A program made the position numbers and the translations under genes. The notes beneath the pieces are model-generated. The model was not told the origin of the DNA, ran no database searches, and saw only the letters and a program-made list of their open reading frames with translations. Below, piece after piece: positions 16,946 to 26,587 of a DNA stretch of 64,000 nt; the first letter of the stretch is position 1, and every line of letters begins with the position of its first letter. The DNA comes from Alteromonas naphthalenivorans. Its GTDB lineage: Bacteria > Pseudomonadota > Gammaproteobacteria > Enterobacterales > Alteromonadaceae. The DNA is taken from contig NC_015554.1 in the NCBI RefSeq assembly GCF_000213655.1, forward strand, positions 3,100,001-3,164,000, written 5' to 3'.

Positions 16946-18304
16946 ATGAAGAAAGTGCAGTTAAATCCTGTTGGTTGGATGAGTCAGTTGTCGCAAATTG
17001 AAGTGGCTCAATTACAAGATACAACAAATAGTGCACTGTATGGCATGTTCAGAAACTGTTGCTTAGCAGTACTAAATAGTGGTGTCGATGAAGATGATTA
17101 CGAAGTGCTTTTTGCGCCTTACGAAAATTTCGATATCAAGCTGGTACGTAGAGAACGCGGCGTTAAAATTGAATTGGTAAATCCACCAGAAGTTGCTTTT
17201 GTGGATGACACTTTAGTTACTGGTGTACATGAGCACATCTTTGCCGTGCTTCGCGATCTGCTTTATATGGGTAATAAGTATGCGTTTACCCACAAAAGTG
17301 CGCCAGCCGATAGTGTGAGCATTACCGACATGGTGTTTGACATGTTGCGCCATGCACAGGCACTTGAAGGAAACGATAGCCTTAATACGGTGGTGTGCTG
17401 GGGCGGGCATTCTATTAATCTAACTGAGTATAAATATACAAAAGAAGTGGGCTACCAGTTAGGGCTCAGAGAAATGAATATTTGTACAGGCTGTGGCCCA
17501 GGTGCAATGAAAGGGCCCATGAAAGGGGCTACCATTGGGCATGCTAAACAACGATATAAGGAAGGCCGTTACATTGGTATCTCTGAACCTAGCATTATCG
17601 CAGCAGAGCCACCCAATGCGATTGTTAATGAACTCGTCATCATGCCAGATATTGAAAAGCGCCTTGAGGCCTTTGTTCGCCTAGCCCACGGCATTGTGAT
17701 TTTCCCCGGCGGCGTTGGCACCGCTGAGGAGTTACTTTATCTGCTTGGCATATTAATGAATGAACGAAATGCCCAGCAGCCCTTCCCTGTCATCCTTACC
17801 GGTCCAGCGGGTTCTGAGACTTACTTTGAAGCCATTGATGAATTCATCGGTACGACGATAGGGAAAGAAGCACAGAGCAAATACCAGATCATTGTTGACG
17901 ATCCTGAAGAAGTTGCTCGGGTTATGCGCACAGGGCTTGGGAGAGTTAAAAAGTACCGAGAAGCAATGGGCGATGCCTACAGCTTTAATTGGTCACTAAA
18001 GATAGAAGAAGACTTTCAGCGTCCATTTATTCCTACGCATCAAACCATGTCAGATTTAGCGTTACATCATGATCAGGATAATGCTTCGCTAGCGATAGCG
18101 CTAAGGCAAGCATTCTCAGGTATTGTGGCTGGTAACGTTAAGGCAGAAGGGATTCAGCACATTAAACAGCATGGGCCATTTAGGCTGACAGGTGATGCAA
18201 CGTTGATGGAGCGGGTTGATACACTATTAGAATCTTTTGTTTCTCAACAGAGAATGAAGCTTCCCGGCTCTGCATACACACCGTGCTATACCATTGAGAA
18301 ATAG
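16946..18304 (+). CDS. ppnN: Nucleotide 5'-monophosphate nucleosidase PpnN
   Basis: 452 residues, near the 454 of E. coli PpnN (YgdH). It cleaves nucleoside monophosphates to base and ribose 5-phosphate and is activated by (p)ppGpp in E. coli. The LOG-type core has CTGCGPGAMKGPMKGATIGH (20 residues) and the PGGVGTAEELLYLL motif near residue 253, with the catalytic Glu of PGGxGTxxE. The N-terminal extension (1-150) is the PpnN-specific regulatory domain. In E. coli ygdH also lies near queF and syd; here a cyclase gene is inserted between. Confidence 0.95.
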   Translation: MKKVQLNPVGWMSQLSQIEVAQLQDTTNSALYGMFRNCCLAVLNSGVDEDDYEVLFAPYENFDIKLVRRERGVKIELVNPPEVAFVDDTLVTGVHEHIFAVLRDLLYMGNKYAFTHKSAPADSVSITDMVFDMLRHAQALEGNDSLNTVVCWGGHSINLTEYKYTKEVGYQLGLREMNICTGCGPGAMKGPMKGATIGHAKQRYKEGRYIGISEPSIIAAEPPNAIVNELVIMPDIEKRLEAFVRLAHGIVIFPGGVGTAEELLYLLGILMNERNAQQPFPVILTGPAGSETYFEAIDEFIGTTIGKEAQSKYQIIVDDPEEVARVMRTGLGRVKKYREAMGDAYSFNWSLKIEEDFQRPFIPTHQTMSDLALHHDQDNASLAIALRQAFSGIVAGNVKAEGIQHIKQHGPFRLTGDATLMERVDTLLESFVSQQRMKLPGSAYTPCYTIEK

Positions 18305-18470
18305 CTAGACGCATTTCCTTACGTTTAACACTTACCGTCGATGAACTTTTTACGGTACACTGTAGACTTAAGTAGTTATTCAAATAAAGGAACTGCGAAA
18401 TTACAGTTTGTAACCTATATACATGTTGTAAATTGTTTATTTTAGCGCAGAAAAACGAAAAGTTAGGGTT

Positions 18471-18845
18471 ATGAACTCCAAGGTAATTCGACTCATTTTT
18501 GCTGGCATAGCATTGTATGCAGCTTTTGTATTTCTAGTGATTTCAGTTTATCCCGATAAACCTGAAAATATGGACTGGAAAGATCGCGAAGAATATAACC
18601 GCGTGCAAATTACCAAATTAAAGCTGGGTAGCACCCGAGAGGAAGTGCTGGCCTTGCTTGGTTCGCCTGATATTACCGAAGCCAAACGACAAAATGAAAA
18701 TGCTATTCAAGTGATGTTTTACCGTACACAGCACGTTCGTGCAGATGGTTTAACCACGCAAGACGAATGCACGCCATTATTGTTTGAAAATGAGAAATTA
18801 ATTGCGTGGGGCGACGGGGCGTATTCAAGTTACCAGCAAAGCTAG
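18471..18845 (+). CDS. DUF3192 family membrane-anchored protein (paralogue)
   Basis: 124 residues. One N-terminal membrane segment (LIFAGIALYAAFVFLVISVY) replaces the lipobox seen in the paralogue at 12801. The shared DUF3192 core reads QITKLKLGSTREEVLALLGS, MFYRTQHVRADGLTTQDECT, PLLFENEKLIAWGDGAYSS. The ends differ but the FYRTQ and TTxDECTP motifs are near identical, so the two arose by duplication or are ancient paralogues. Start ATG 18471 with TAGGGT upstream. The next gene begins 4 bases after the stop. Confidence 0.85.
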   Translation: MNSKVIRLIFAGIALYAAFVFLVISVYPDKPENMDWKDREEYNRVQITKLKLGSTREEVLALLGSPDITEAKRQNENAIQVMFYRTQHVRADGLTTQDECTPLLFENEKLIAWGDGAYSSYQQS

Positions 18846-18849
18846 CCAA

Positions 18850-20508
18850 ATGGAGCTCAATGATGCTTCTGAGCTTTCTGACGCTCTGCTTTCGCTACCT
18901 GCACTGACTTCATCGCCTCAAGACACTGTTAATACCTGTCTTCAGCGAGCTAAGCTTACACTTTCATTTACTCAAACCCACCCCGCCATTCCTTTAGCAC
19001 TTCAAAAGTGTACGAGTGACATTGATACTCTCACCCGGCATATGTTGAACCTAGCACTGTTTGGCAAACTCAATAACTATAACGACCACTTTTTACAGCA
19101 TATTATTGCGGCCCACTTGGCTACGTATTATTTAGTCGCTTCTAATCTAGCTTCTTCTAATGTGGCTAATACCTCAAAAGGCCAGATAATTAGTCAAAAA
19201 AAAGCGTTACTTACGTTCATTAACGACCATAACCTCACCATGTGGCGACAGATTATCGCGTTACAAAAAGTGCTTTTCAGCTCACAATCCATAAAACATA
19301 TTGGCGAAGCAAAATTAACCTCACTGCAACGCATAAGCCTAATAACCAGTGTGTTTTCTTATTGTACTGACAGTCACTCGAGGTCGAGTCTTCTGGCGTT
19401 TATCGCTCAGCGTGTACCCACCATGCAGCGAACTTTCTTGCATCCTATTGCATCACTCATTTCAATACCTTCACCTGGAGCTAGGGTATACGTAAAAGCG
19501 CACCCCGCTATTGTGATAGATATACAAAAACAGCATGCGCTTGTTCATTCACCAAGTAGGAATGAGGACGAGAAAATACTATGGGTTAAGCGTAATACCC
19601 TTTTAGCCCCTAAAGAGCTGTATCTGAGCTTTGAAGATTTCTCAGATCAATATCTAGCTTGTGAGAACGCCCGAAGCGTGAAAGGAGAGCAGCCTTTTTT
19701 ACCCACAACCTTCCCTATTCAGCGCCCCCCCTTAGCCCTGATAGAGATTATTGATGAATTGCAAAAAGCTGATGTGGATGTACCTAATTTATGTCAAAAG
19801 GTAGAGAAGGTACCCAGCTTCCAGCAGTTCTTGCTTTCCACTGCTAGCCTAGACAATCGCCTTAAACTCCCGGTTACAAGCCTTAAACAAGCAATATTAA
19901 CCTATGGTTTGGAAAGAGTGGGCGATATGCTGGTACAACATGCCTTAATAGAACGCTTAACCCAACATCAATATCCATTGCTTGCCATCAGCAAACAATT
20001 TACCTCTTTGGCGTGTGGTATTGCAGCGCAGTTAGCATCAATAACAAAAACCAAATTTACCCCTCAATCTGCCGCTCTAGTGACCACATTTTTGTGTGCG
20101 CCTTTATTCACGCTGCCAGGATTAAAAGTAGCGACTCAACTACCCGTTAATCACAAAGACTACTTTCAGATAGATAACGCTTTCAAGGTTAAAGGCGTTT
20201 CTTCATGGCATATTATTTCAGGTGAACTTGCAGGAAATTGGCACCAAAGTGCGACATGGCGAGCAGTGATTCACCAGTCTGGTCGGCGCCACGCAGAGGT
20301 GGCCGCTTCTTTGAAAAAGGAACATGCCATTTTACAACTGTCTTTCGGTCTTGCCAGAGAATACTTATTCCCGTTGAAGGTGCGAGATACCGCCACTGAC
20401 AACACCTTCGATACACTGCGAAGAACCATAGACTTGAAAAGTGAAGACGTTTGCCGCGTGATGGAAGGACTCGGCGAATATCTGTTTTGCCCACTTAATT
20501 TGCACTAG
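18850..20508 (+). CDS. HDOD-like domain protein
   Basis: About 552 residues from ATG 18850; the frame is open into the preceding gene, but that part is an overlap shadow. The C-terminal half, around LPVTSLKQAILTYGLERVGD and the following HALIERLTQ and SLACGIAAQLA, has the helical pattern of HDOD domains (HD-related output domains without phosphohydrolase residues). The N-terminal 300 residues are mostly helical and not recognised; a segment near 215-265 (GARVYVKAHPAIVIDIQK) looks like a small beta-barrel. No signal peptide. The role may be in signalling, near a diguanylate cyclase, but this is inference. Confidence 0.6.
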   Translation: MELNDASELSDALLSLPALTSSPQDTVNTCLQRAKLTLSFTQTHPAIPLALQKCTSDIDTLTRHMLNLALFGKLNNYNDHFLQHIIAAHLATYYLVASNLASSNVANTSKGQIISQKKALLTFINDHNLTMWRQIIALQKVLFSSQSIKHIGEAKLTSLQRISLITSVFSYCTDSHSRSSLLAFIAQRVPTMQRTFLHPIASLISIPSPGARVYVKAHPAIVIDIQKQHALVHSPSRNEDEKILWVKRNTLLAPKELYLSFEDFSDQYLACENARSVKGEQPFLPTTFPIQRPPLALIEIIDELQKADVDVPNLCQKVEKVPSFQQFLLSTASLDNRLKLPVTSLKQAILTYGLERVGDMLVQHALIERLTQHQYPLLAISKQFTSLACGIAAQLASITKTKFTPQSAALVTTFLCAPLFTLPGLKVATQLPVNHKDYFQIDNAFKVKGVSSWHIISGELAGNWHQSATWRAVIHQSGRRHAEVAASLKKEHAILQLSFGLAREYLFPLKVRDTATDNTFDTLRRTIDLKSEDVCRVMEGLGEYLFCPLNLH

Positions 20509-20709
20509 TAAAATTAATCTTTACGAATGGCTATAACTTAGCCCCGCTATCGTATAAAATACGCCGCTTAGCGCCGCTTCAATGAGCTCCCCCTAATTTT
20601 CATAACAATAACAAGATGAGGCGGTCTTCTTTGGCGCGTTTCGCTCGCTAAGCTAAAATGTAGTAAACCTAACGATTTTGACAATAGAATTATCAGAGGA
20701 TCCTTCCAC

Positions 20710-21717
20710 ATGACTCAGCAACACATTACAGTCATTCGCGGTGACGGCATTGGCCCAGACATTATTGATGCAACCACTAAAATTTTAGATAAAGTTGGCT
20801 GTGATTTTGCCTATGACTACGCAGATGCAGGCTTAGTTGCCCTTGAAGAGCATGGTGAACTTCTACCACAAGCAACACTAGACCTTATTGCTAAAAATAA
20901 AGTGGCACTTAAAGGCCCACTAACTACACCAGTTGGCGAAGGTTTCACATCAATTAACGTTAGCTTACGTAAACAATTTAAACTTTACGCAAACTTACGC
21001 CCAGTGATCTCGTTCAAAGGCACTAAAGCGCGTTACGAAGATATTGATATCATTACCGTGCGTGAAAACACTCAAGGTATGTATTCGGGTCTTGGACAAG
21101 TGGTTTCAGAAGACGGTAACGAAGCTGAAGCGATGAGTAAAATCACCCGTGACGGCGCTGAAAAAATTGTAACCTTCGCATACGAATTAGCGCGTCGTGA
21201 AGGCCGTAAGAAAGTTACTGCCGTTCACAAAGCTAATATCTTGAAGTCTACTTCGGGTTTATTTCTAAAAGTAGCTCGTGAAGTGGGCGAACGTTACCCA
21301 GATATCGAATCTACAGAAATGATTGTAGATAATACCTGTATGCAGTTGGTAATGAACCCACATCAGTTCGACGTAATTGTTACGACTAACTTATTCGGTG
21401 ATATCCTTTCTGACCTGTGTGCAGGACTTGTTGGCGGCCTTGGTATGGCTCCTGGTGCTAACATTGGTGAAGACTGTGCTATTTTCGAAGCTGTTCACGG
21501 TTCTGCTCCTGATATTGCAGGTAAGAACTTGGCTAACCCAACATCAGTTATTCTTGCAGCGGCTCAAATGCTTGAATACTTGAACATGGGTGATAAAGCA
21601 GAAAAGATTCGTAGCGCATTAAAAGATGTTATTGAAACTGGCGACCGCACTACTCGCGACCTTGGTGGTGAAGCCGGTACAAATGAATTTACTCAAGCGT
21701 TAATTGACCGCCTTTAA
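20710..21717 (+). CDS. Isocitrate dehydrogenase, small NAD-dependent type
   Basis: 335 residues, beta-decarboxylating dehydrogenase family. It fits the small isocitrate dehydrogenases: the substrate loop [19 protein letters not shown] has the S-x-N-x-x-LRK pattern of isocitrate enzymes, and [28 protein letters not shown] and [17 protein letters not shown] are the other family motifs. The C-terminal [20 protein letters not shown] binds the nicotinamide nucleotide; the NAD preference is inferred from length and type. Homoisocitrate dehydrogenase is a less likely alternative. Ribosome binding site AGAGGA before ATG 20710; a strong terminator follows, so it is monocistronic. Confidence 0.88.
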   Translation: MTQQHITVIRGDGIGPDIIDATTKILDKVGCDFAYDYADAGLVALEEHGELLPQATLDLIAKNKVALKGPLTTPVGEGFTSINVSLRKQFKLYANLRPVISFKGTKARYEDIDIITVRENTQGMYSGLGQVVSEDGNEAEAMSKITRDGAEKIVTFAYELARREGRKKVTAVHKANILKSTSGLFLKVAREVGERYPDIESTEMIVDNTCMQLVMNPHQFDVIVTTNLFGDILSDLCAGLVGGLGMAPGANIGEDCAIFEAVHGSAPDIAGKNLANPTSVILAAAQMLEYLNMGDKAEKIRSALKDVIETGDRTTRDLGGEAGTNEFTQALIDRL

Positions 21718-21738
21718 GGCTAAATAGACCTCATTGAT

Positions 21739-21766
21739 AAAGCGGGCTTCAAGCCCGCTTTTTTGT
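21739..21766 (+). terminator. Intrinsic terminator after isocitrate dehydrogenase
   Basis: AGCGGGC (21741-21747), loop TTCAA, GCCCGCT (21753-21759), followed by T5. The stem is extended by A-T pairs, a textbook intrinsic terminator. Confidence 0.92.
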
Positions 21767-21944
21767 ATCTGTCTCTTACTGCATACATTCTTCTCTTTTC
21801 TCCTCCCTCACACAAAAAAGAAAAAACGCCTTAAGCTAGTGATGGCCGTCTGACAAAACTGTCCCAAAACTGGTCTTTTCATATTTGTCTCTGTAGGTAA
21901 CATCAACGCTGTACAAATGGTGTACACCCAAACAAGGAATGACA

Positions 21945-22262
21945 ATGAAAAGACAATTAACAAGCTTACTGGTTTTATCTGCGCTATTTATTTACACACC
22001 AGGCATATCGGCTGCCCCATTAGATAATGATGCTTCATCATCGATGGTAAGTGTTGGTATCGCGACAAAAATCGACCTTAATATCGCGAGTATTGAAGAG
22101 CTTCAAACATTACCCGGCGTAGGTATTTCTAAGGCAAAAGCGATTATCGCTTACCGTCAAGATGTTGGACCGTTTTTAGAAGTTGCCCAAATAACTGAAG
22201 TAAAGGGCATTGGTGAAAAGATGCTATCTAAGTTACAGGGTTATGTTGTAGTAAAAGACTAA
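21945..22262 (+). CDS. ComEA-like exported helix-hairpin-helix protein
   Basis: 105 residues. The start is ATG 21945, with AAGGA at a good distance; an ATG two codons earlier abuts the same site. A signal peptide (MKRQLTSLLVLSALFIYT, cleavage near GISA-AP) is followed by a helix-hairpin-helix pair: IDLNIASIEELQTLPGVGIS and ITEVKGIGEKMLSKLQGYVV. This is the DNA-binding domain of ComEA, which in naturally competent bacteria pulls DNA into the periplasm. No other competence gene is in the window, so competence is not shown. Confidence 0.88.
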   Translation: MKRQLTSLLVLSALFIYTPGISAAPLDNDASSSMVSVGIATKIDLNIASIEELQTLPGVGISKAKAIIAYRQDVGPFLEVAQITEVKGIGEKMLSKLQGYVVVKD

Positions 22263-22302
22263 AAAACACAATTGGTGTTACTCAGTTTGGAAGACACGCA
22301 CA

Positions 22303-22330
22303 AAAAAGCGCGCCATGAGCGCGCTTTTAA
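22303..22330. terminator. Bidirectional terminator between the ComEA-like gene and galU
   Basis: AAAGCGCG and CGCGCTTTT form a stem (about 22305-22327). On the plus strand TTTT follows; on the minus strand the stem is followed by six U. It serves both convergent genes. Confidence 0.82.
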
Positions 22331-22372
22331 ATAGCTGTAATTTTAGATACTGTGATCCTAGATACTGTAACC

Positions 22373-23266
22373 CTAGATGCTAAGACTAGCAATATACTCT
22401 TTAAATTCTTGGCCTAACGCTGGGTGTCTAAGCGCGTACTCTACGTTAGCTTTCATGTAACCTAGTTTACTACCACAATCATGGCTCTTACCTTTCATGT
22501 AGTAAGCGTCAACCTGTTCAACCTTCATTAATGCATCGATAGCATCTGTAAGTTGAATTTCATCGCCGGCACCAGGAGGAGTGAACTCTAGTAAGTCCCA
22601 AATCTTCTCAGATAGCACGTAACGACCCACGACAGCTAAATCAGACGGTGCTTCATCAAGCGCAGGTTTTTCTACCATTTTGTGGATTTTCGCAGACTCA
22701 CCGGGCTCAATTGCGGCGCCATCAAGGTCAGCAATACCAAATTTAGTTACATCTTCTTGAGGAACTTGCTCGACCATAACTTGGCTAACACGGGTGGTAT
22801 TAAACTTAGCAACCATGTCTGCAAGGTTATCTTTTTTCGGATCACTTGCTGCATCGTCAATAATCACATCGGGTAATACTACCGCAAAAGGTGCATCACC
22901 AATGATAGGACGGGCACACAATACAGCGTGACCGAGACCATTCGCTACACCTTGGCGTATATGCATGATGGTGACATCTTTCGGACAAATTGACTGTACT
23001 TCTTCAAGTATCTGACGCTTAACACGCTTTTCCAATGTGGCTTCAAGCTCAAAAGACGTATCGAAATGGTTTTCAATACTGTTCTTACTAGCGTGGGTTA
23101 CCAATATAATTTCTTTTATCCCTGCTGCGACACATTCTTTCACAACATATTGAATAAGTGGCTTATCTACCACTGGAAGCATTTCCTTAGGAATTGCTTT
23201 TGTAGCAGGAAGCATTCGGGTACCTAGACCCGCAACTGGAATAACGGCTTTCTTTACTTGACTCAT
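22373..23266 (-). CDS. galU: UTP-glucose-1-phosphate uridylyltransferase
   Basis: 297 residues, full length. GalU makes UDP-glucose, the donor for polysaccharide and glycan synthesis. The N-terminal [20 protein letters not shown] is the nucleotide-binding G-G-T-R motif; [15 protein letters not shown] and the [19 protein letters not shown] end are characteristic. ATG at 23266 with AAGGACA upstream. It heads toward a shared terminator at 22303. It supplies sugar nucleotide for the nearby glycosyltransferases and, with galE at 34 kb, UDP-galactose. Confidence 0.97.
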   Translation of the reverse strand: MSQVKKAVIPVAGLGTRMLPATKAIPKEMLPVVDKPLIQYVVKECVAAGIKEIILVTHASKNSIENHFDTSFELEATLEKRVKRQILEEVQSICPKDVTIMHIRQGVANGLGHAVLCARPIIGDAPFAVVLPDVIIDDAASDPKKDNLADMVAKFNTTRVSQVMVEQVPQEDVTKFGIADLDGAAIEPGESAKIHKMVEKPALDEAPSDLAVVGRYVLSEKIWDLLEFTPPGAGDEIQLTDAIDALMKVEQVDAYYMKGKSHDCGSKLGYMKANVEYALRHPALGQEFKEYIASLSI

Positions 23267-23650
23267 AATTTAATGTCCTTGTACTGATAATCCTCAACCT
23301 AAAATGATGTATGCAATCCACATTCCATACTCACAATTTCATTTTGGCTCGAAACGGTTACGCTTTAATAAAACTTAAAGTTCACTTCACAATGATTTCT
23401 ATTATAAAAATAAAAAGCTTCATCATGAAGCACATATTTCAATTCATATCACATATAACTGGTGCTGATCAGCGCAACATCATTGAAAAATAATGTTTTT
23501 GAAATAAAAGGATTTGGCTAATCAACGCCCCTTTTTAATTCAGCGATATGCACCAAAAATTATCACCTGCACATCTTTAGTGAAAGCTTACATTCGTTAA
23601 GCAGTGCTTTTAGAATTCCAACTAAAACCATTGCATAAATAACGTAAAGC
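23267..23650. other. AT-rich intergenic region upstream of galU, no gene seen
   Basis: About 380 bases, very AT-rich. One 60-codon frame has no protein-like features. It should hold the galU promoter on the minus strand and the 3' end of the glycosyltransferase transcript; I see no convincing terminator for the latter. Confidence 0.45.
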
Positions 23651-24520
23651 CTACTTTATACTAGGCTCTTGAATCTTTCCTTTCTTCGCACTAATACCGT
23701 CGGCCAGCCCTTTCAATAAATAATGCCCACGCTTCTTCCCATCAGGAAAATAGAATCGATTGACAATATAACGTAGCGGTATTGCGGGAAGATGACGGCA
23801 CTTCCAATAAAGTGGTACATATCCCCTTCGCGCTAAGAGTAATACGTTCCTCATTTGATAGTAAAGTCGAATAGGTGCGCCTTGCTTGAATGTTAGGCCT
23901 AGCACCTTTACGCGATCATCGCCCTGACGGTGCGGCATGCATACTGATAAAGACTGAAATATAGAAAAACCGAGCTTATTGGCACGCCAGCACCACTCAT
24001 GATCCACACCGTCTATGAATAAGCCTGTTTCTTTATTTCCGACTGTAGAAAATGCTGAAGAAGATAGCATCATACCTGAAGCAATAATTTGTTTTACTTC
24101 TCTAACCTTGCTATCGATTTGACGTCCCTTTTGAACTCGGCCTACAGCAACCTTATCAGTAAATTGACAATGTATTGAAGGGCCAAGTGCCGCTATTTTA
24201 TGGGAACGCTCAAGCTCGTGGTACTGAGCTAATAATTCTACTGCCATATTTACCGTAAATAGACTATCTTGATCTAGCACTACCGCATGTGAAAGACCAT
24301 TTTTAAATAGATAATTGAGGCCTACATTCTGAGCCTCGGCAATGCCTACGTTTTCAGGATAGTGGAAGTACTGGCAGTGAGAAGAAAGCGATAAGACAGT
24401 TTTTTCAGAAGAATTGTCGACTAATACAATCGGCCATTCACAGTGAATGAACCCATCGATGAGTGATTGCACATGTTGAATATCAGGGCGATAAAGTACA
24501 ACGACAATTCCACAGTTCAA
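23651..24520 (-). CDS. Family 2 glycosyltransferase, rhamnosyltransferase-like
   Basis: 289 residues. GT-A fold signs are the N-terminal CGIVVVLYRPD, PIVLVDNSS, YFHYPENVGIAEAQNVGLNY (nucleotide-sugar binding), the acidic metal site VLDQDS near 93, and GVDHEWCWRANKLG further on. This pattern is close to WbbL-like rhamnosyltransferases, but the sugar cannot be read from sequence. The TTG start at 24520 overlaps the upstream stop by 4 bases (TTGA), so the two glycosyltransferases are co-translated. No membrane segment; probably peripheral at the inner membrane. Confidence 0.87.
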   Translation of the reverse strand: MNCGIVVVLYRPDIQHVQSLIDGFIHCEWPIVLVDNSSEKTVLSLSSHCQYFHYPENVGIAEAQNVGLNYLFKNGLSHAVVLDQDSLFTVNMAVELLAQYHELERSHKIAALGPSIHCQFTDKVAVGRVQKGRQIDSKVREVKQIIASGMMLSSSAFSTVGNKETGLFIDGVDHEWCWRANKLGFSIFQSLSVCMPHRQGDDRVKVLGLTFKQGAPIRLYYQMRNVLLLARRGYVPLYWKCRHLPAIPLRYIVNRFYFPDGKKRGHYLLKGLADGISAKKGKIQEPSIK

Positions 24521-25404
24521 TGTTTACCAAACCTATCCAATAAATGACGATCGAGTTTATACGCTAATTTAACGACTTTCCCTGGCATCAATCGAAGCGC
24601 TAGCACACCACATGCATATGCAGCATTGTAAGGCGTTAACTTTTTTAGTTTAAGCATGGCATTGAACCTTGCTCTAAATTCGTTGAGTGATTTACTAAAG
24701 CCTCTGCGCTTATAAAAGTTGTTTACGCGTCTGAAGTTCAATAAACGATCTTTAAGGTTTCTAAATACAAAGCCGTTAGAAGCCAGGGTTACCCAAAGAA
24801 AATAGTCTTGTGTGTTCATTAGGTTGCTGTCGTATCTATAACCCTGTTCAAACACCGTGTAACGTATTACTACAGTTGGATGATTCAGTGAGCACCGCCG
24901 TGGTAATATGCTGACAATTTGCTTGTGAGATGAAGGCATAACTCGCGCCCCCACTTTGCCACCATGCTCGTTTATTTCTGTCAGTGCTGAACCCAGTACT
25001 GATATATAAGCATGCTTTCGCAAATAACTTATTTGCCGTGCGAGTCGAGTAGAAATCGAGATATCATCCGCATCCATTCTCACGAAGTAGGAAGGGTTCA
25101 ACGATAATCCCCATTCAGCCGCTTTGTTCATGCAGCTAGCCAAACCAGGTTTAGTCACATTTTGGGCTAGTATAATCCTATGATCAGAAAAGGCTTTATC
25201 TTTGAGTTTATTCATCATCTTAACGGAAATTTCCCCGTCAATTACAATGGTAAAGACAAAGTCTTGATAGGTCTGATTGAGGATACTATCAATTGCTTGC
25301 TCTACCCACTCAACCTTGTCTCCCCCGTAAACCGCCATGGCGACTAAGGTTTCAACACGTTTTTTCTTATAGTTGTTGTGAAGAATTGAAAGGTTTGAGT
25401 CCAA
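24517..25404 (-). CDS. Family 2 glycosyltransferase
   Basis: 295 residues from a TTG at 25404, which has no good ribosome binding site; the true start could be nearby but must precede the conserved LVAMAVYGGDKVEWVEQAID segment near residue 20. Other GT2 features: SILNQTYQDFVFTIVIDGEI, the metal motif RMDADD near 114 and a catalytic-region DYFLWVTLAS. Donor and acceptor unknown. The stop overlaps the next glycosyltransferase start. These two genes sit between wecA and galU, so a role in adding sugars to a WecA-initiated glycan is plausible. Confidence 0.85.
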   Translation of the reverse strand: MDSNLSILHNNYKKKRVETLVAMAVYGGDKVEWVEQAIDSILNQTYQDFVFTIVIDGEISVKMMNKLKDKAFSDHRIILAQNVTKPGLASCMNKAAEWGLSLNPSYFVRMDADDISISTRLARQISYLRKHAYISVLGSALTEINEHGGKVGARVMPSSHKQIVSILPRRCSLNHPTVVIRYTVFEQGYRYDSNLMNTQDYFLWVTLASNGFVFRNLKDRLLNFRRVNNFYKRRGFSKSLNEFRARFNAMLKLKKLTPYNAAYACGVLALRLMPGKVVKLAYKLDRHLLDRFGKH

Positions 25405-25531
25405 ACAGAATTACCAATTTTAAAGCGTTGATACATGGGAAAGTAAAAGAAAAGCGCTTTCTAATCTTATTACACCAGCGTTCGAAATTTGTTTCTAGCA
25501 TTCAATTTATCAACGCATTATAAGTATTACT

Positions 25532-26587
25532 CTAACGCTTTTTGATAAAGCGAAGTACGCTCCAAATGTTCTGAATGACGATACTATACAAGACAAGTAA
25601 ACAAATAAAACCCCAAAACATGACGTATTCAGGCACAAGGTATAGTTCACCCAAGATCCCAATTACGCAATAACAGGCGCCCATGCATAGTATCGCGATG
25701 AGAGATTGACGACTCGATAACCCAGCACGCATAAAAATATTATGTAAGTGTTGGCGGTCGGGACGGAGCATAGATTGCCCCTTGCGTGCACGGCGGTACA
25801 TAATGGCAGCCATATCCATCAATGGCAATCCAACCAACCATACGGCGGTAATTGGTCTAAATGCAGCGCTATCACCTTGGGTATGGTCGACTAATAACCA
25901 TACTATCGTTAGGCCCACGAACATACTGCCCGCATCACCCATAAATATTTTATTTCCTTTAAACCCCTTCCAACTTAAATTAAAGGCTAAAAAAGGTACG
26001 ATGGCAGCCACAATAATTAATGGTTCCATAATGGCAGCGCCGTTGCCAGTAGCAGTGAGAAACCCCGCCAAGGTAAGCAGAATGACCAAACTCATGCCTC
26101 CTGCAAGACCATCTATACCATCAATCATATTAAAGGCATTGATAACACCCACTACGCAAATAACAGTAAAGAAATACCCACCGATATTTAGCGCAATATC
26201 GCCACTACCAAAAATATTACCTAACGAGGTGACATAATTTTGCGCACTCCACGCCATAATTGAAGCCACACCGAATTGACACATTAAACGCCCTTTGGCA
26301 CTTAAGTCGAAACGGTCGTCAAGCATACCAAGAAGCACAACAAAAGCAGAAGCAGTAAAGAATAGAGGATTATTTTTCATCCATACATCAGTAGCAACAC
26401 TCGCAACCAATACCGCCATAAAGATGGCGACGCCGCCAGTTAATGGAATAATGCCCGCATGGCGCTTTCTTGCGCTTGGTTGATCAACCAAGCCAAATTG
26501 ATGTGCTAACGGTGTCATCACCACTAACAAAATGAGAGCTACAAAAAACGCAGTAAAAAGGGGAACAAACTGCAGGTACGCTAACAT
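25532..26587 (-). CDS. wecA: Undecaprenyl-phosphate GlcNAc-1-phosphate transferase
   Basis: 351 residues from ATG 26587 (TTG at 26596 is possible but too close to the GAGG). A polytopic membrane enzyme that starts O-antigen or enterobacterial-type glycans by putting GlcNAc-1-P on undecaprenyl phosphate. Family motifs: LLGMLDDRFDLS, NAFNMIDGIDGLAGG, FMGDAGSMFVG (catalytic acid region) and the C-terminal DRQHLHNIFMRAGLS. About ten hydrophobic segments. It is divergent from the capsule-export operon. MraY is excluded by the motif set; other WecA-like initiators are possible. Confidence 0.92.
   Translation of the reverse strand: MLAYLQFVPLFTAFFVALILLVVMTPLAHQFGLVDQPSARKRHAGIIPLTGGVAIFMAVLVASVATDVWMKNNPLFFTASAFVVLLGMLDDRFDLSAKGRLMCQFGVASIMAWSAQNYVTSLGNIFGSGDIALNIGGYFFTVICVVGVINAFNMIDGIDGLAGGMSLVILLTLAGFLTATGNGAAIMEPLIIVAAIVPFLAFNLSWKGFKGNKIFMGDAGSMFVGLTIVWLLVDHTQGDSAAFRPITAVWLVGLPLMDMAAIMYRRARKGQSMLRPDRQHLHNIFMRAGLSSRQSLIAILCMGACYCVIGILGELYLVPEYVMFWGFICLLVLYSIVIQNIWSVLRFIKKR

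Noticed and set aside
23311..23493. 60-codon frame upstream of galU
   Set aside because: Low-complexity AT-rich sequence, no ribosome binding site, no family likeness.
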